Assembly (NCBI GenBank): GCA_037013495.1
Contig: CM072810.1
Coordinates: forward strand, 32,269,843-32,333,842
Source: Hippophae tibetana
Taxonomy: Eukaryota > Streptophyta > Magnoliopsida > Rosales > Elaeagnaceae
Direction of reading: 5' to 3'
Length of the DNA stretch: 64,000 bases
Of this stretch, positions 33,727 to 45,300 are shown piece by piece (position 1 is the stretch's first letter; every line of letters starts with the position of its first letter). The notes under the pieces were generated by a model. It saw only the letters and a list, made by a program, of their open reading frames with translations. It searched no databases and was not told the origin of the DNA. The translations under genes were made by a program, and so were the position numbers.

Positions 33727-36048
33727 CATTCTCCCCTTTTAGCTTGGTGTCAAAACACTCTAACTAGATATAGACACTCATCAAAGATGAGATGATCATA
33801 AAGATTTTCTAAAGTTGTTTATTCCTATGAACAACACAACAACACACACTAAAACCCAAAAGACACACCTATTCCAAGTGCATCCATCTTAATTGCTCCA
33901 TCCAACTTTATGAATCAACTCATGGATTCTAACACTCTAAAATGAGGGTCTTAACACCATTGCACACAAAAATTCTAAGGCTTAAAGACTTCATTTTACA
34001 CATGTAGCTTGCACACACAAAATAAATACATACCCCAAGAAATGTATCATATAGAAACAATGTGTACTAAAATCACATACTATCGTGTTACCCCTATATA
34101 GGTACACAACGATAAGGAACCAAAACAAGAAAAGTACACAACTCTCTATGACCTCATGCAACTCTTCATGAATGCATATAAGTTAGACAATAATATGTAG
34201 TGCAATTTTACACTCACAACCCATGAATACTTAACATGGAAAAAACACATAGAAAAATATATAATTGTGCATAAAACCTTCTCCCTCTTTTTGACACTAA
34301 AAGTCAAGGAAACTCCTCAAAATGAGGGAAAGAAGGCATACAAAAATGAGAAGTAAAGGGAGATTAGATTAAGAAATTTCAAAGAGCAAGAGTGAATTTA
34401 GACTAAATAATGCACTTTACATAAATATTCATAGGCTATCAATCCATGTAGCAATCAAGTATGAGTATGACTAAAAAAATGATTTTAAACTCGGTGTGTG
34501 TTATGCAAAACATATTTACTCTATATGACATAAAAAAAAGCTTAAATGAAACAAGAAAATGGAGAAATAAAATCAAATTGAACCAACTTAATAAGTCCAT
34601 AAGTAGGATCTCTTTCCACTAATGTAAGTGCAAGCTTAAAAAAAATAAAAAGGTCTTTCAAAGCTTGTAAAGATAGGTTAAAGTTTGGGTAGAAGAGAAT
34701 GAACATTTAAAGAAAGGCACACCTTTAGAAGACAAACTTTCACTTTAAGCACAAAGTTCATAACCAAAAGAGGCTATCCATTAAACATAGACCCTTTTTC
34801 TTGTACCTCTCAAAATGAAACACTTAAGAATTTTCCAAATAGGGGAACTTCTTTAATAGCTATTTGAACAAAAGCTCAATGAACCATTTTTTTCCTTTTC
34901 TTTCTCCCTTTTTTATAAAAGCATATTTTTCTTTCTCCTTTTTATTTACATTCTTTACTCGAGAAAAGTATATCTAGTCCCAAAGAAAAAGCATTCAACA
35001 AGGTAAAGTTGAAACTAAACAAAAGGAATGTCAGTTAAGAAGGATTTATAATTTAAGCTAGCCAAGTAGGTGTAACGAAATGAAGGTATAACAAAAGGGC
35101 TCAAGAAGGGAAACTAAGGATAAGAAGTCAAAGGGTAGTAAGAAGGATTAAACGGTTCAAACAAGGTCTGAATCATCTTTCTATCTAAGCATGACCTATG
35201 ATTTTGCCTCGAAAGACACTACACAAGGATTTTAAAGCTTGTTAGAGTCATACAAATAATTTAAGCAAGGAACACGCAAAATTCTCAAAAGCATCAATAT
35301 AAATTCACAATGTTAAGACGTAGGTATAAGAAACAAAAAAAATTAGGAGAATGCAAGAATTTAGTCATACATAAGTACATGAGCTTCACGAAAAACATGT
35401 ATCAAGACAACTTTATTGCAATTTAAGACAAAGGCACATTAATCACAAAGCAACCATGGTTCTTCAAAACTAGCTTAAAATGCAAGAAGAAAAAAATGTA
35501 CATCAAGCAAATGAAAGTAAAACATAAAAGTTTAGAGGAAAAACACAAGAGCAAAACAATAAGCAAAGTTTTTCAGGCTTGTTCAAATCAAAAGAACACA
35601 ACACAAGTCTCTCAAGGTGAGAGACAAAGATTAATAGATTTTCTAAGGGATTCAAACCCTTGAAAACTTCAAGGTTTAGCGAAAATGTTAGCAAGTTAAT
35701 GATCAGTTTATATATGCTGCAGAGTCAATGTGTTTGATTCAACAAGATTGCTCATAAAACGATAACGAATATCAATGTGCTTGGCCCTTGAGTGTTGGAT
35801 ATAATTCTTTGAAACATAAATAACACTAGTGTTGTCACAATGTAAGAGATCTCTAACTTGGATACCATAATCAGATAGCATTTGTTATATTCAAAGTAAT
35901 TGAGAGTAGCACAAAACCAATAACAATATATTTAGCCTTAGCAATTGAAACATAAACTGAACTCTAATTTTTTTTATTATGATAGAAGATTAAGGAATTT
36001 CCTAAGTAGAAATAACAACTTGAAGTACTTTTCTATCATCTTTACATC

Positions 36049-36474
36049 CTATCTAATCAACATCAAAGTAACCAACCTAGGGTACCAAATAGCAATTTTT
36101 GATGTACCCTTAACATATTTAATGATTCTTTTGATAGAAGCTAGAAGTAATTCTTTGGGGAAAGCTTGATATCTAGCACAAACTCCAACACTGAAGGAGA
36201 TGTATGGGTGACTAGCAGTTAGATATAGAAGATTCTTAATCATGCTCATATAGAAAGTTTGCTTAACATCCTTGCTTGAAGATTCTTGATACAGTTTTAG
36301 AGCTATGCTCATAGGGGTTCTAGCAGAAGAGGCACTATCTAACCCAAACTTTGTAACCAGATCCTTGGCATATTTTTCTTGTGAGAGGAACATCACATCC
36401 GTCATATGTTTAATTTGAAAACCAAGAAAGAATTTTAATTCTCCAACTAAACTCACCTTGAAATCACTTTGCAT
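36049..36474 (-). mobile_element. SIRE-like copia RT fragment
   Basis: The open - strand segment starts MQSDFKVSLVGELKFFLGFQ and holds SQEKYAKDLVTKFGLDSASS, RTPMS and the RYQAFPKELLLASIKRIIKY connection segment. These match SIRE-type copia RT downstream of the YxDD motif. Confidence 0.85.
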
Positions 36475-37665
36475 AGTGGTGGTGAACTTTTGAGCAAAGT
36501 CATATTTACTGAAACTAAAAATGATGTCACCAATATAGACTTGAACGATAATAACCTCTCCTTGAATTCTTCAAACAAACAAGGTTTTGTCACCACCTCT
36601 TCTTAGAAAATTGTTCTTGAGGATAAACATGGTAAGACATTCATACCATGCATGAGGTGCTTATTTCAAGCCATAAAGAGTTTTCCTTAGTCTCATGACA
36701 TGATTTATAAACTGCGGGTCTTCAAAAACTTTTGATTTTCCATAAACACTTCTTCTTTAATGATTCCATTCAGAAAGGAACTTTTAATATCTATTTGATA
36801 TAGCTTAAACCTAAAAAAGTGAGCATGACCAAGAAGTAATCTGATAAACTCATGAAGAGTAATAAAAGTGGAGGTTTCATCAAACCAATAGATGTGAAGG
36901 TATACCCTTGTGCAACAAGATGAGATTTATTTCTAGTAATGACTCCATTTTCATCTTCTTTGTTCTTGTATAACTAGCAAGTACCAAGAACATGTTTGTT
37001 TAGAGGTTTAGGGGATAAGATACAAAACATCATTTCTCTTAATTTGGTTAAGTTTTCCTACATGGAATTGACCCCATGTATGTTCTACGGGACTTCTTTA
37101 AATTTTTTAGAAAGAATAGTTGAAATGAAGCAAATGTAATTGAAATTCCCTTGTAGTTGATGTCTTGTTTTAACACCTCTTTTCATATTATCGATGATGT
37201 TATCAGTAGAATGAGCATTTTTTTCCCAATTAGAAAGTGACAAGTCTACTTGATCACCATATCTTTCATTTTCAAAACTTATGGGGGGATCAATATGAGT
37301 CATTGTTAGATGAGTCTCAACATTATGGATGACATTGTTTGAAGAAATCTAGTCACCAAAAATATCATTGTCATCTATTTCAAGAAGTTTAGTAACAATA
37401 GAGTAATCAATCACAACTTTGATTGATTCTATGACCGTAGATTTTCTTAAATTGTAGACACAATATGCACGACTATTGTAGAAGTATCCTATGAATATTC
37501 CAACATCACTCTTAGCTTCAACTTATGTAGATTCTCTCTATATCTGAAAATATAACATGTGCTACTAAACACACAAAGGTGCTTAACATTTGGTTTCTTA
37601 TTGTGCATGAGGTCATACAAAGATTGACAAGTATTGAGTCTTATGAAGCATCAATTCAATGTATA

Positions 37666-37970
37666 TCATGCATTGTTAACTAACTTAGCCCAAAAGTGCT
37701 TTGCTAGATTCTTACTAGCCATATCTTGAATTACACTATTTTTTTCTTTCAACAATCCCATTTTGTTAGGGGGTCTTAGAAGCAGAGAACTCATGATAAA
37801 TATCCATTTCATCACAAAAAGCATTGAACTTAGAATTCTCAAATACTCTACCATGGTCACTTATGATTTTGATTATAGTATTGATGGATTCAAATTTCTC
37901 ATTTTGTAACTTGATACACAAGGTCTTGAAATGATCAAAGGCTTTGGGTTTTCCTCTTAGAAATAGGACC
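37666..37970 (-). mobile_element. SIRE-like copia integrase fragment
   Basis: PPNKMGLLKEKNSVIQDMA followed by HFWAKLVNNA corresponds to the copia integrase stretch TPQQNGVVERKNRTLQEMAR...YFWAEAVNTA. Confidence 0.8.
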
Positions 37971-37974
37971 CAAG

Positions 37975-38205
37975 TATACTAAAAAAAAGAAAAGAATATT
38001 ACCTAAAATGATGGGTTCCCTCCCACCAAGCACTTAGCTTAACATCTTAGCAAAACGTTACTGGAGGTGAAGGCTTTTGTAGGTCAGTGCATTCATGTCC
38101 TCATTTGTATCAATTCTTTCCAAGTATTACTTGACATGATGCCTATTTACTTGGAATTGGTTTTGAGTTTTTGGATTTATCAATTATATAGCTCTATGGG
38201 GGAAA
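37975..38205 (-). mobile_element. Athila-like gypsy fragment inside the SIRE-like element
   Basis: On the - strand the stretch contains FQVNRHHVK, like the FKVNGHRLK near the C-terminus of Athila polyproteins, followed by LGGREPI and a T/C-rich run, the usual order after Athila pol. It separates the GAG-pre-integrase (right) from the integrase (left) of the copia element. Confidence 0.55.
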
Positions 38206-38578
38206 ACTTTACGAATCTCAAATTTTAATGGAAGACCTTTCACAATTCTCAATTTTACAAAAGTTTGGAGGGTTTTCAAGTTTATGTGTCCCATTCTCTC
38301 GTACCATAATTCAATTTGTGAATAACTTGATTGAAAACATTTTTCTAAGGAAATGTCTATACAATAATAGTTATTATTACTCCTTTTCCTTTCAAGACAC
38401 AATCACCATGTTTGTTAAGAATCTTACATTCATTTTTGGTGAGGTTTACTATGTGTTGATTATCACATAAATGACTTATACTAATTAGATTAGCTTTTAA
38501 TTCTTCATCACTCTCCCCTTGAAATTGAAGCTTGTTACCATCACTAAAGGTAGCATAGTCTTCTGGATTTTCATTCAA
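38184..38578 (-). mobile_element. SIRE-like protease/GAG-pre-integrase fragments
   Basis: ELKANLISISHLCDNQHIV and NLTKNECKILNKHGDCVLKG match the segment after the copia protease (LKHNLLSISQLCD). ELWYERMGHINLKTLQTFVK is the start of the GAG-pre-integrase HxxxH zinc motif. Confidence 0.8.
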
Positions 38579-40441
38579 AAAGAGGTAAACATTGACTTAT
38601 TTCTAGTCATATGTTTAGAATATCAATTATCTAGATATTAGATATCTATGCTAGATTTGAGTACTTTTTGTACAACATAAAAACTATCCTTCTCATATGG
38701 TTTATGTGGTCTAGAAGATGTTTTCTCATAGTTAGAAGATTCTTGCAATATTTGTACTTGATATGTCAATATATTTTGTTTCTTCATTATGTCTCGAATA
38801 GTCTTTATCAGTGGTGATAAAGTTTCAAAGAGATTTCTAAAGTGAAGATAGTTTCACCGAATGTGACCTTTCTCTCCACAATGGTAGCAAGTAGGAACAA
38901 AGTATGAGGTATTATTTAGTGGTAAGTTTTTCTTTCTTGTATGACTTTTACAAATTGCATGTTGGTTGAGGTAATTGTATTACTGTATAACCAAGTCCCT
39001 TTTTATCACCAACCATTTTTCCACTTTGAAGAATCTTGTTTAGTTATGTTGATCTCTTTGTGAATTTTTAGAGTGTGTTGTTTGTTTGATCTAATTCAAG
39101 TACGTGACCATATTTTTGTTCACATAATCTTTCAATGGTTCTATCTTTTTCTAAAATATTTTTCTCCAAGATTCTTACTTTATCTTGTATTGAAAACAAA
39201 AATTTATTATTTTTTTCTAAGATAATGAGAAACTTTTCCTTTTCTTTTTCTAGTATGGTAATTTGTTTGCATATATCAACAATCACATCTTCAGAAAAAA
39301 GATTCGTCTATTTCTTTGTTATTAGAAGATTGGGTTCTAACTATACAATCAAGTTCCTCAAATGTCCCAATCGTAACCTTCTCATCTTCAAAACTTTTTT
39401 CACTAGAGTATTATGTATTACTTGAGTTTTCTTATGAATCACTCCATGAAGCATTCATGGCCTTTTTGAATTTTGATTTTCCTTTTGAAGAGAATCTATG
39501 GTCATATGACCACGCTTATTATAATTGAAACACTTAGAATGTTTGAAATCTCTTTTTGATGTTTTATTTCTTCAAAATTCTATTCTCGAGATATTTCTCT
39601 TATTTTGAAAAACATTTCTTGATTTGAAATTTTGAAGAAATATTTTGAATTTTCTAGCCATGTAGATTAATTCATCTTACTTACTTCATCTTATTTAGAT
39701 TTATTTTCTTCCTTTTGTATAGTTTTGAAAGAAATATTTTTCCTTTTATTTTGGGTAAGTTGCATTTCATAAGTTTGAAGAGATCCAACAAGTTCTTCGA
39801 GTTTCATCGTGTCAATGTCTTTGCTCTCTTCAATTGCTGTAACCTTTGGTTGAAATTTTTCTAGCAATGATCTCAATACTTTTCTTACCAGTTTGTATTA
39901 GAGTATATTTTCTTTATGGTTAAAAGATGAGTTTATAATGTCATTGAATAGAAAAATCTTCATTTTCTTCTATTTTGATGTTTTCAAACAAAATAGCTAG
40001 GATTTGAAGTTTTGATCATTTGACTACAATAGTTCCTTCATGAGAAATTTGAAGAATTTTTCATACTTCTTTGGCTTATTGACAAGTTGAAATTCTTCAA
40101 AATTCACCAAGAGTCATAGTATAAAATATTGAACTTAAAGCTTTGGAATTCCATCAACTTGATGCAATTTCCTTATGACTACATTTATATAAAAGTTTAA
40201 TTTTGGTTTCATTATTTTCAATGACTAATGAAGGTTTCCATCTAATTTGAATTGAAAGCCAAGTTCGTTCATCTATTTGATTTTAAGAATGCTCTCATTT
40301 GAGCTTTCTAGTGAGCATAATTTTTTCCCTCATATAAATGTGGACGATTGACTGAACTACCTTCCTTTTGAGCATCTATTATCTCTTAGGATCTTCACAA
40401 GACTGTTAAGCCCTTCTAGATAAACTTTCCTCTAATACTAA

Positions 40442-41150
40442 TTGTTAAAGATATTTGTTATAAAGTTTATATTTAGAGAGGCTGAATAAGTAATTTTTAA
40501 TATTATTGAAATTTCATGTATTAACTTTTAAGTAATAAATTGTTCAAAGACAATAATAATAAATAATAAATAATAAATAAAACGAGAATTTAGACTGTAA
40601 AACCTCATTTTAATAAAAAGAGAAACAACCATATGACTTTGTCAAACAAATTAATTCACCATGTAAATCAAATAATTACAACATTTATTTTACTAAGTGA
40701 ATTTTAGTTTTTTCTTAAAGTTTTCAATCTTGCGTCTTTCCTATATTGATCATAACCTTCGCTTAAGTTTCCTTGATAACTCACAAATCAAAGACTTTTC
40801 AAATTTGCTTATTCTTAAATCTTTGTATGAAGTTTTAGTGGTTAACTCACATACCAAACGCTTTTTCAAATAGCTTAGTCCTAAACTTTTGTATAGAGTT
40901 TTAGTAGTTAACTTACAAACTAAAGATTTTTTTAAATGGTTTAGTTTTAAACCTTTGTATAGAGTTTTAATTGTTAATTCACAAACCCAAGACTTTTTCA
41001 AATGGTTTGGTCTTAAATCTTTGTATAGAGTTTTAATGATTAACACAAAATAGATTTAAAAACAAAAAACATCAGATAAAATTTAGCGATTTTTGATCAA
41101 TTTGAAAGTGACTTGAATGAGGTGTCAAACATGTATAATGACAGTGTGAG
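40442..41150 (-). repeat. 5' LTR (or its inner part) of the SIRE-like element
   Basis: On the - strand the LTR end reads CTTATTCAGCCTCTCTAAATA...TTTAACA, like the ATTCACCCCCCTCTA...AACA end of SIRE LTRs, followed by a worn primer site (TTAGTATTAGAGG). It contains a 66-bp array. The outer boundary near 41150 is not defined. Confidence 0.55.
40776..41039. repeat. 66-bp tandem array, four copies
   Basis: Units start at 40776, 40842, 40908 and 40974, each exactly 66 bases, with shared ACTCACAAA...TTTTTCAAATGG and CTTTGTATAGAGTTTTA. Because 66 is a multiple of three, the - strand stays open as four 22-residue repeats of the type KTLYKDLRPNHLKKS. Confidence 0.9.
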
Positions 41151-41536
41151 TTATTATTGATTAGGTTTAAATTTTATAATTTAAAATAAATTTAAAATTA
41201 TAATTATAATATATAAGCAAGAATTAAAAATATATTTTAAAAAATTAATATATATTATTATTATAAATTTAATTTAATTCATTTGTATTTCATAATATTT
41301 TTAGCTTTAACCGAACAAAGAAGTATGATTTTAATATTTTTAGACCTATTCAGACACCCTTAACTTTGGAAAAAATATATAAATTTGATTTTATCTTAAA
41401 CTCATATTAATTGATTGATTTTTTAAAAAATGCCCACCCCTAATTCGACACAAAAGTGACTGGAGTTACTTTAAGATATAAGGATGAAAGAAAAAAAAAA
41501 AGGAAACATTTCTAAGCTTTTCTAATATAAATTTGT
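41151..41536. other. AT-rich intergenic stretch before the host gene
   Basis: This is the spacer between the retroelement and the SPOC gene, probably including the distal promoter. No specific element was recognised. Confidence 0.5.
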
Positions 41537-41660
41537 AAGTGTGTATAAACGCAACGAAATTTCCTAATTTCTCTGGACCGACGCTTCGAGAGACAAACCC
41601 TAGCCTTTTATGTTTATCTGTAGCCGACTAGCTTGTTTCTTCTCGGCTTCGGGCTAAAGG
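41537..41660 (+). promoter_or_regulatory. core promoter and first leader exon of the SPOC/TFIIS gene
   Basis: GTATAAAC at about 41542-41549 is a TATA-like box. A telo-box AAACCCTAG lies at 41595-41603, typical just downstream of plant start sites of housekeeping and translation-related genes. The GC content rises here relative to the flanks. AAAG/GTTAGA at about 41660 looks like the donor of a leader intron, whose acceptor may be TGGCAG at 42196. Exact start site and leader splicing are inferred. Confidence 0.5.
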
Positions 41661-42317
41661 TTAGATCACTTATTCTTACGGCATATTCTGGTCAGTATTC
41701 GACCTCTAGCCACTCTTCACCGTCGTTAGTGCCTTCGTCCGCCGGCGTGGAACCCTAGGATTTCACTGAATTTCGTGTACGAAGCCGGTGATATATATTT
41801 CTTTGCCACATTTGTGAAATATTTTGCACGTTTCATTTGTGAAGTATCAAATTAGGCTTACAGTACTTGCTTTTAAAAGATAGGAGGGAATAGGGACCCA
41901 TAAATTTTTGTTGCAATGGGAGATCTCTAGATGAGATGCTCAATAAGCCTAGGAAATCATGCAGGATTTGGTTGCATAGTATTTATTTATGTATTTTTGT
42001 TTTTGAAAAATCCAGTGATTTTGTGGTATTCAGGTCATTTGTTCATATTTATGAAAATTCCAGGGAAATATGTTTATGTCTTTGTATCCTAAAGCCTTTC
42101 TTGACTGTAATGCTTTCACAATTTCTATGTTATATGCTCATATGGTAGATAAAATTTTCTGTGAAATTATATATCAATTTTTTTTATTAATGGCAGAGTT
42201 TGTACTTGACATCTTACGGAGGGCAGGGTATTGGAGTTTAAGGGATCGCCAGGCTGGTAATATTTTGAGAATAGCTTTACAAATTGGTATGCACTTGTGG
42301 TTGTGCTATAACATAAC

Positions 42318-42350
42318 ATGTCAAACAATCTTGTCTCAAGCAGTTGCTAA
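42318..42350 (+). other. short upstream ORF (10 codons) or displaced true start of the SPOC gene
   Basis: ATG at 42318 opens MSNNLVSSSC and stops at 42350, eight bases before the first in-frame ATG (42359) of the main frame. The codons look like a real N-terminus rather than random leader, and the main frame is open upstream of 42359 back to about 42344. So either a uORF controls translation, or the original start lost its frame through a small indel or assembly error. Confidence 0.5.
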
Positions 42351-42358
42351 TACCTACC

Positions 42359-45300
42359 ATGCAAATTGGGCAGATGAACAAGATGGAGTCTTCTGTATCT
42401 GAAATGCAAATGGGTGTGGTGGGTTCTCTTGGAGCTGCTAATGATTCCACATTACCGCAGTTTTCAGTGGCAAATCAGCAAATTGGACTCATGGAACCAA
42501 TGCCTATTAATTCTGCGTTACAGGGGTTATCAGCAACAAGCACGCAAATGGGACAGAATGAAGCCAGGGTCAGTGGCCCTTTGGAATCAGAGTATTTCTC
42601 AGCACCAAATAATCATATAGGAGGGGTGGGATTGTTGCTGAATAATGGTGGACAGCAGGAATCATTGGTGCCTTCTAAGCGAAAAGCAGTGACAGGGCTC
42701 ATTTCTCCTGGGTCCATGGCACAACATTTTTCAATGCCTAACAAGTGGATGGCACAAATAGAACATAGACCATGGTTGCAGCAAGCATCGTCATCGAATA
42801 AAAGAGTTGTGCAATTGGAATCTTTGCCTAATGGTCCAGGTTCTCAGCATTTGTTGACATCTAACAAGAAAATGGTAAAGACTGATTCTTTTTCTAACAA
42901 ATCTGGTTCACAACGCGCACTGAATCAGAGGAATCAAGTTGCACAAGCACAAGCATCTGCCAAAGTTTCCAGTGAATCATCTGAATCTGTGAGGTCCAAG
43001 ATGAGAGAATCATTAGCTTCTGTGTTGGCTATGGTTAATCAGCTGCAAAGTAAGGCTTTGGATTCAAATATCAATCCTCAGGGTAAGACAGAGGAGAACA
43101 ATCAACCCTATGGCTCAGTCTCCACTGCCGAACCTGCACCAGCAGAGCCTAAGTTGACGTTGCCGTCCAATCATAAGGTCTCAATGTTGTCCAGTGATGA
43201 CATCATTGATGGTAGTTCAAAAGTTTTTGCTGACACTGGAACTTGTGATTCTTTGTTGACTGCCTTCAGTACTGGAACGGAGTCCCAGTCAAATAATATA
43301 TTGACTTATAATGACGTACCTTTTAGTGATAACCTCTTTGTTAAAGATGAGCTTTTGCAGGGTAATGGGCTCTCCTGGGTACTTGATTCTGATTTTGAGG
43401 CAGCAGATAGAAAGAAAATTCAAGATTTTGACAAACAAAAGTCAGACCTTGACATAGTAGGTGGAGATTCAGTAGAAGCTGTTCAATCTCCAGAACAGTT
43501 GGCCTTCAAAATTGAAGTGGAATTATTCAAATTGTTTGGAGGTGTGAATAAAAAGTACAAGGAGAAGGGGAGGTCTCTTCTATTTAATTTAAAAGACCGT
43601 AATAATCCTGAGCTGAGGCAGAGAGTAGTGTCTGGGGAAATCCCCCCAGATCGTCTTTGTTCGATGAGTGCAGAGGAGCTTGCTTCCAAAGAGCTCTCTC
43701 AGTGGCGGATAGCTAAGGCAGAAGAGCTTGCTCAAATGGTAGTGTTGCCAGATACAGAAGTTGATTTTAGACGACTGGTTAAAAAAACTCACAAAGGTGA
43801 GTTTCAAGTTGAAGTTGCTCAAGATGATAGTATACCAGTGGAGGATTCTGTTGGTTCAAGCTCAAATGCCCAGGGTCAATCAAGTAGCAGGGAGCTAGAA
43901 ACCCTTGCTCCTTCAAAACCTCGTGGTGTTAAAGGGCAAGTTGATGCTTCAACTGGAAATAATGTAGAAAGCCGTAGCAGCTTATGTACACTGACTATTC
44001 CTACGAGTGAAACAACTGATTTATTGCAAGGACTCATGGCTGATGATGGATTCAAGGATGCAGAATTTCTTGCTCCAATTGTATCTCTAGATGAGTTCAT
44101 GCAATCCCTTGATTCTGAGCCACCGTTTGAGAACCTACAAGTGGAATCTGTGAAAACAACATCCATCACAGATAAGGTTGACTCTGATGCTGGCTCTGAT
44201 TCTAAGTCCTCTGGTTTAACTCTTAAAAATGCTGCTGATGCTGCCTCCAAAGAATGTAATGTTGATGATGCTCCCAAAAGCTTGGACATGGACTTGAAAC
44301 CCAAAGAGATGCACAATGATTCCAAACAAAAGAATGATGATGCAAATGTCTATTCTAGTCACTGTGTTGCTGATTTGAAATGCAGTGACCTTTCTACTGA
44401 TGGAAAATCAAGTGCAAATTTCGATTCTAGTCACTGTGTTGCTGAAGTGAAATCTAGTGACCATACTGCTGATGTGAAATCCATAGACCATCCTGTGAAA
44501 TTGGCAGCTTCTCTTGCTGGCAAAGTGAGGGGAGAACATATATGGGAAGGGTCACTCCAGCTAAATGTTTCAACAACAGCACCTGTGAGAAGCTTCTTCA
44601 CAAGGTATGAGTTTCTATGTTTTTGATGTTGCAAATTATTCTTATTAATGGAGGTCATCAAAATTATATACTGAAATGCAGATGGGGTTTTGTACCTTAA
44701 TAGTGCATCCCCTTCAAGTTCTTTGACTTTTAGTTCTTGGACGAATTCTCTGTTGTCTCAATTTTTAAATGTGATGTTCCATTACGTTAATCTTCTTGTG
44801 TTTTATTATTTATTTCAATCTTGCTGATCTTGTTTCTGTGCTTCAGTGGTGAGAAAACCTGTGCAAGTGCATGGCCTAGCATTCTTGAAATCAAGGGCAG
44901 AGTCAGACTAGATGCTTTTGAGAAGTTTCTTCAAGAGCTTCCCCTGTCCAAAAGTCGTGCTGTCATGGTATCGCAAGTTTCCTCTAGTCGTGTAGCAGTA
45001 GTTGTATCTTGTTACCTCAATCAATTTATTAAGATTAAAACTACCATATCAGCTATTCTGTTATTTGTGGGTAAAGGGATTAACACTGAATTGTCAGCTT
45101 TTGGCAAGGGAAGTCATAGCCCATAGGTTCAGAATTATTATTTTTCTGGGTCAGCATTTTTATCACTTTCGTCCATGTGTACAGAATGTGTTGACTTCAG
45201 TAATTATTAGAAAGAGGAGTGCTACTAAATTTAACCGCATTTCTTATCAATTAGCCCACCTGCAAGTAGGAAAACATCAAAGATATGGATGGGCTAACTT

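Larger units (their letters stand above)
33727..40441 (-). mobile_element. SIRE-like Ty1/copia element interior, heavily decayed
   Basis: On the - strand, right to left: gag (EKFQPKVTAIEESKDIDTMK with EELVGSLQTYEM at 39691-39876), a coiled-coil-rich stretch and zinc-knuckle area (about 38800-39290), protease/GAG-pre-integrase (38184-38578), integrase (37085-37860), RT (36049-36474), RNase H (to about 35700), then a long 3' region with two GTGTCAAAA/AGGGGAG purine tracts near 34290 and 33730. The gag signature and repeated purine tracts point to the SIRE/Maximus lineage. Many breaks are present. An Athila-like fragment interrupts it at 37975-38205. Confidence 0.8.

Noticed and set aside
40750-41046. 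98-codon repeat protein as a real gene
   Set aside because: It sits in the leader/LTR of a decayed copia element with no promoter on that strand; kept only as a finding.
42070-42402. 110-codon frame before the SPOC gene
   Set aside because: It crosses the presumed leader intron border and overlaps the main gene in another frame; no similarity.
43483-44325. Long - strand frames (68-149 codons) across the SPOC gene
   Set aside because: Shadows of the coding exon on the other strand.
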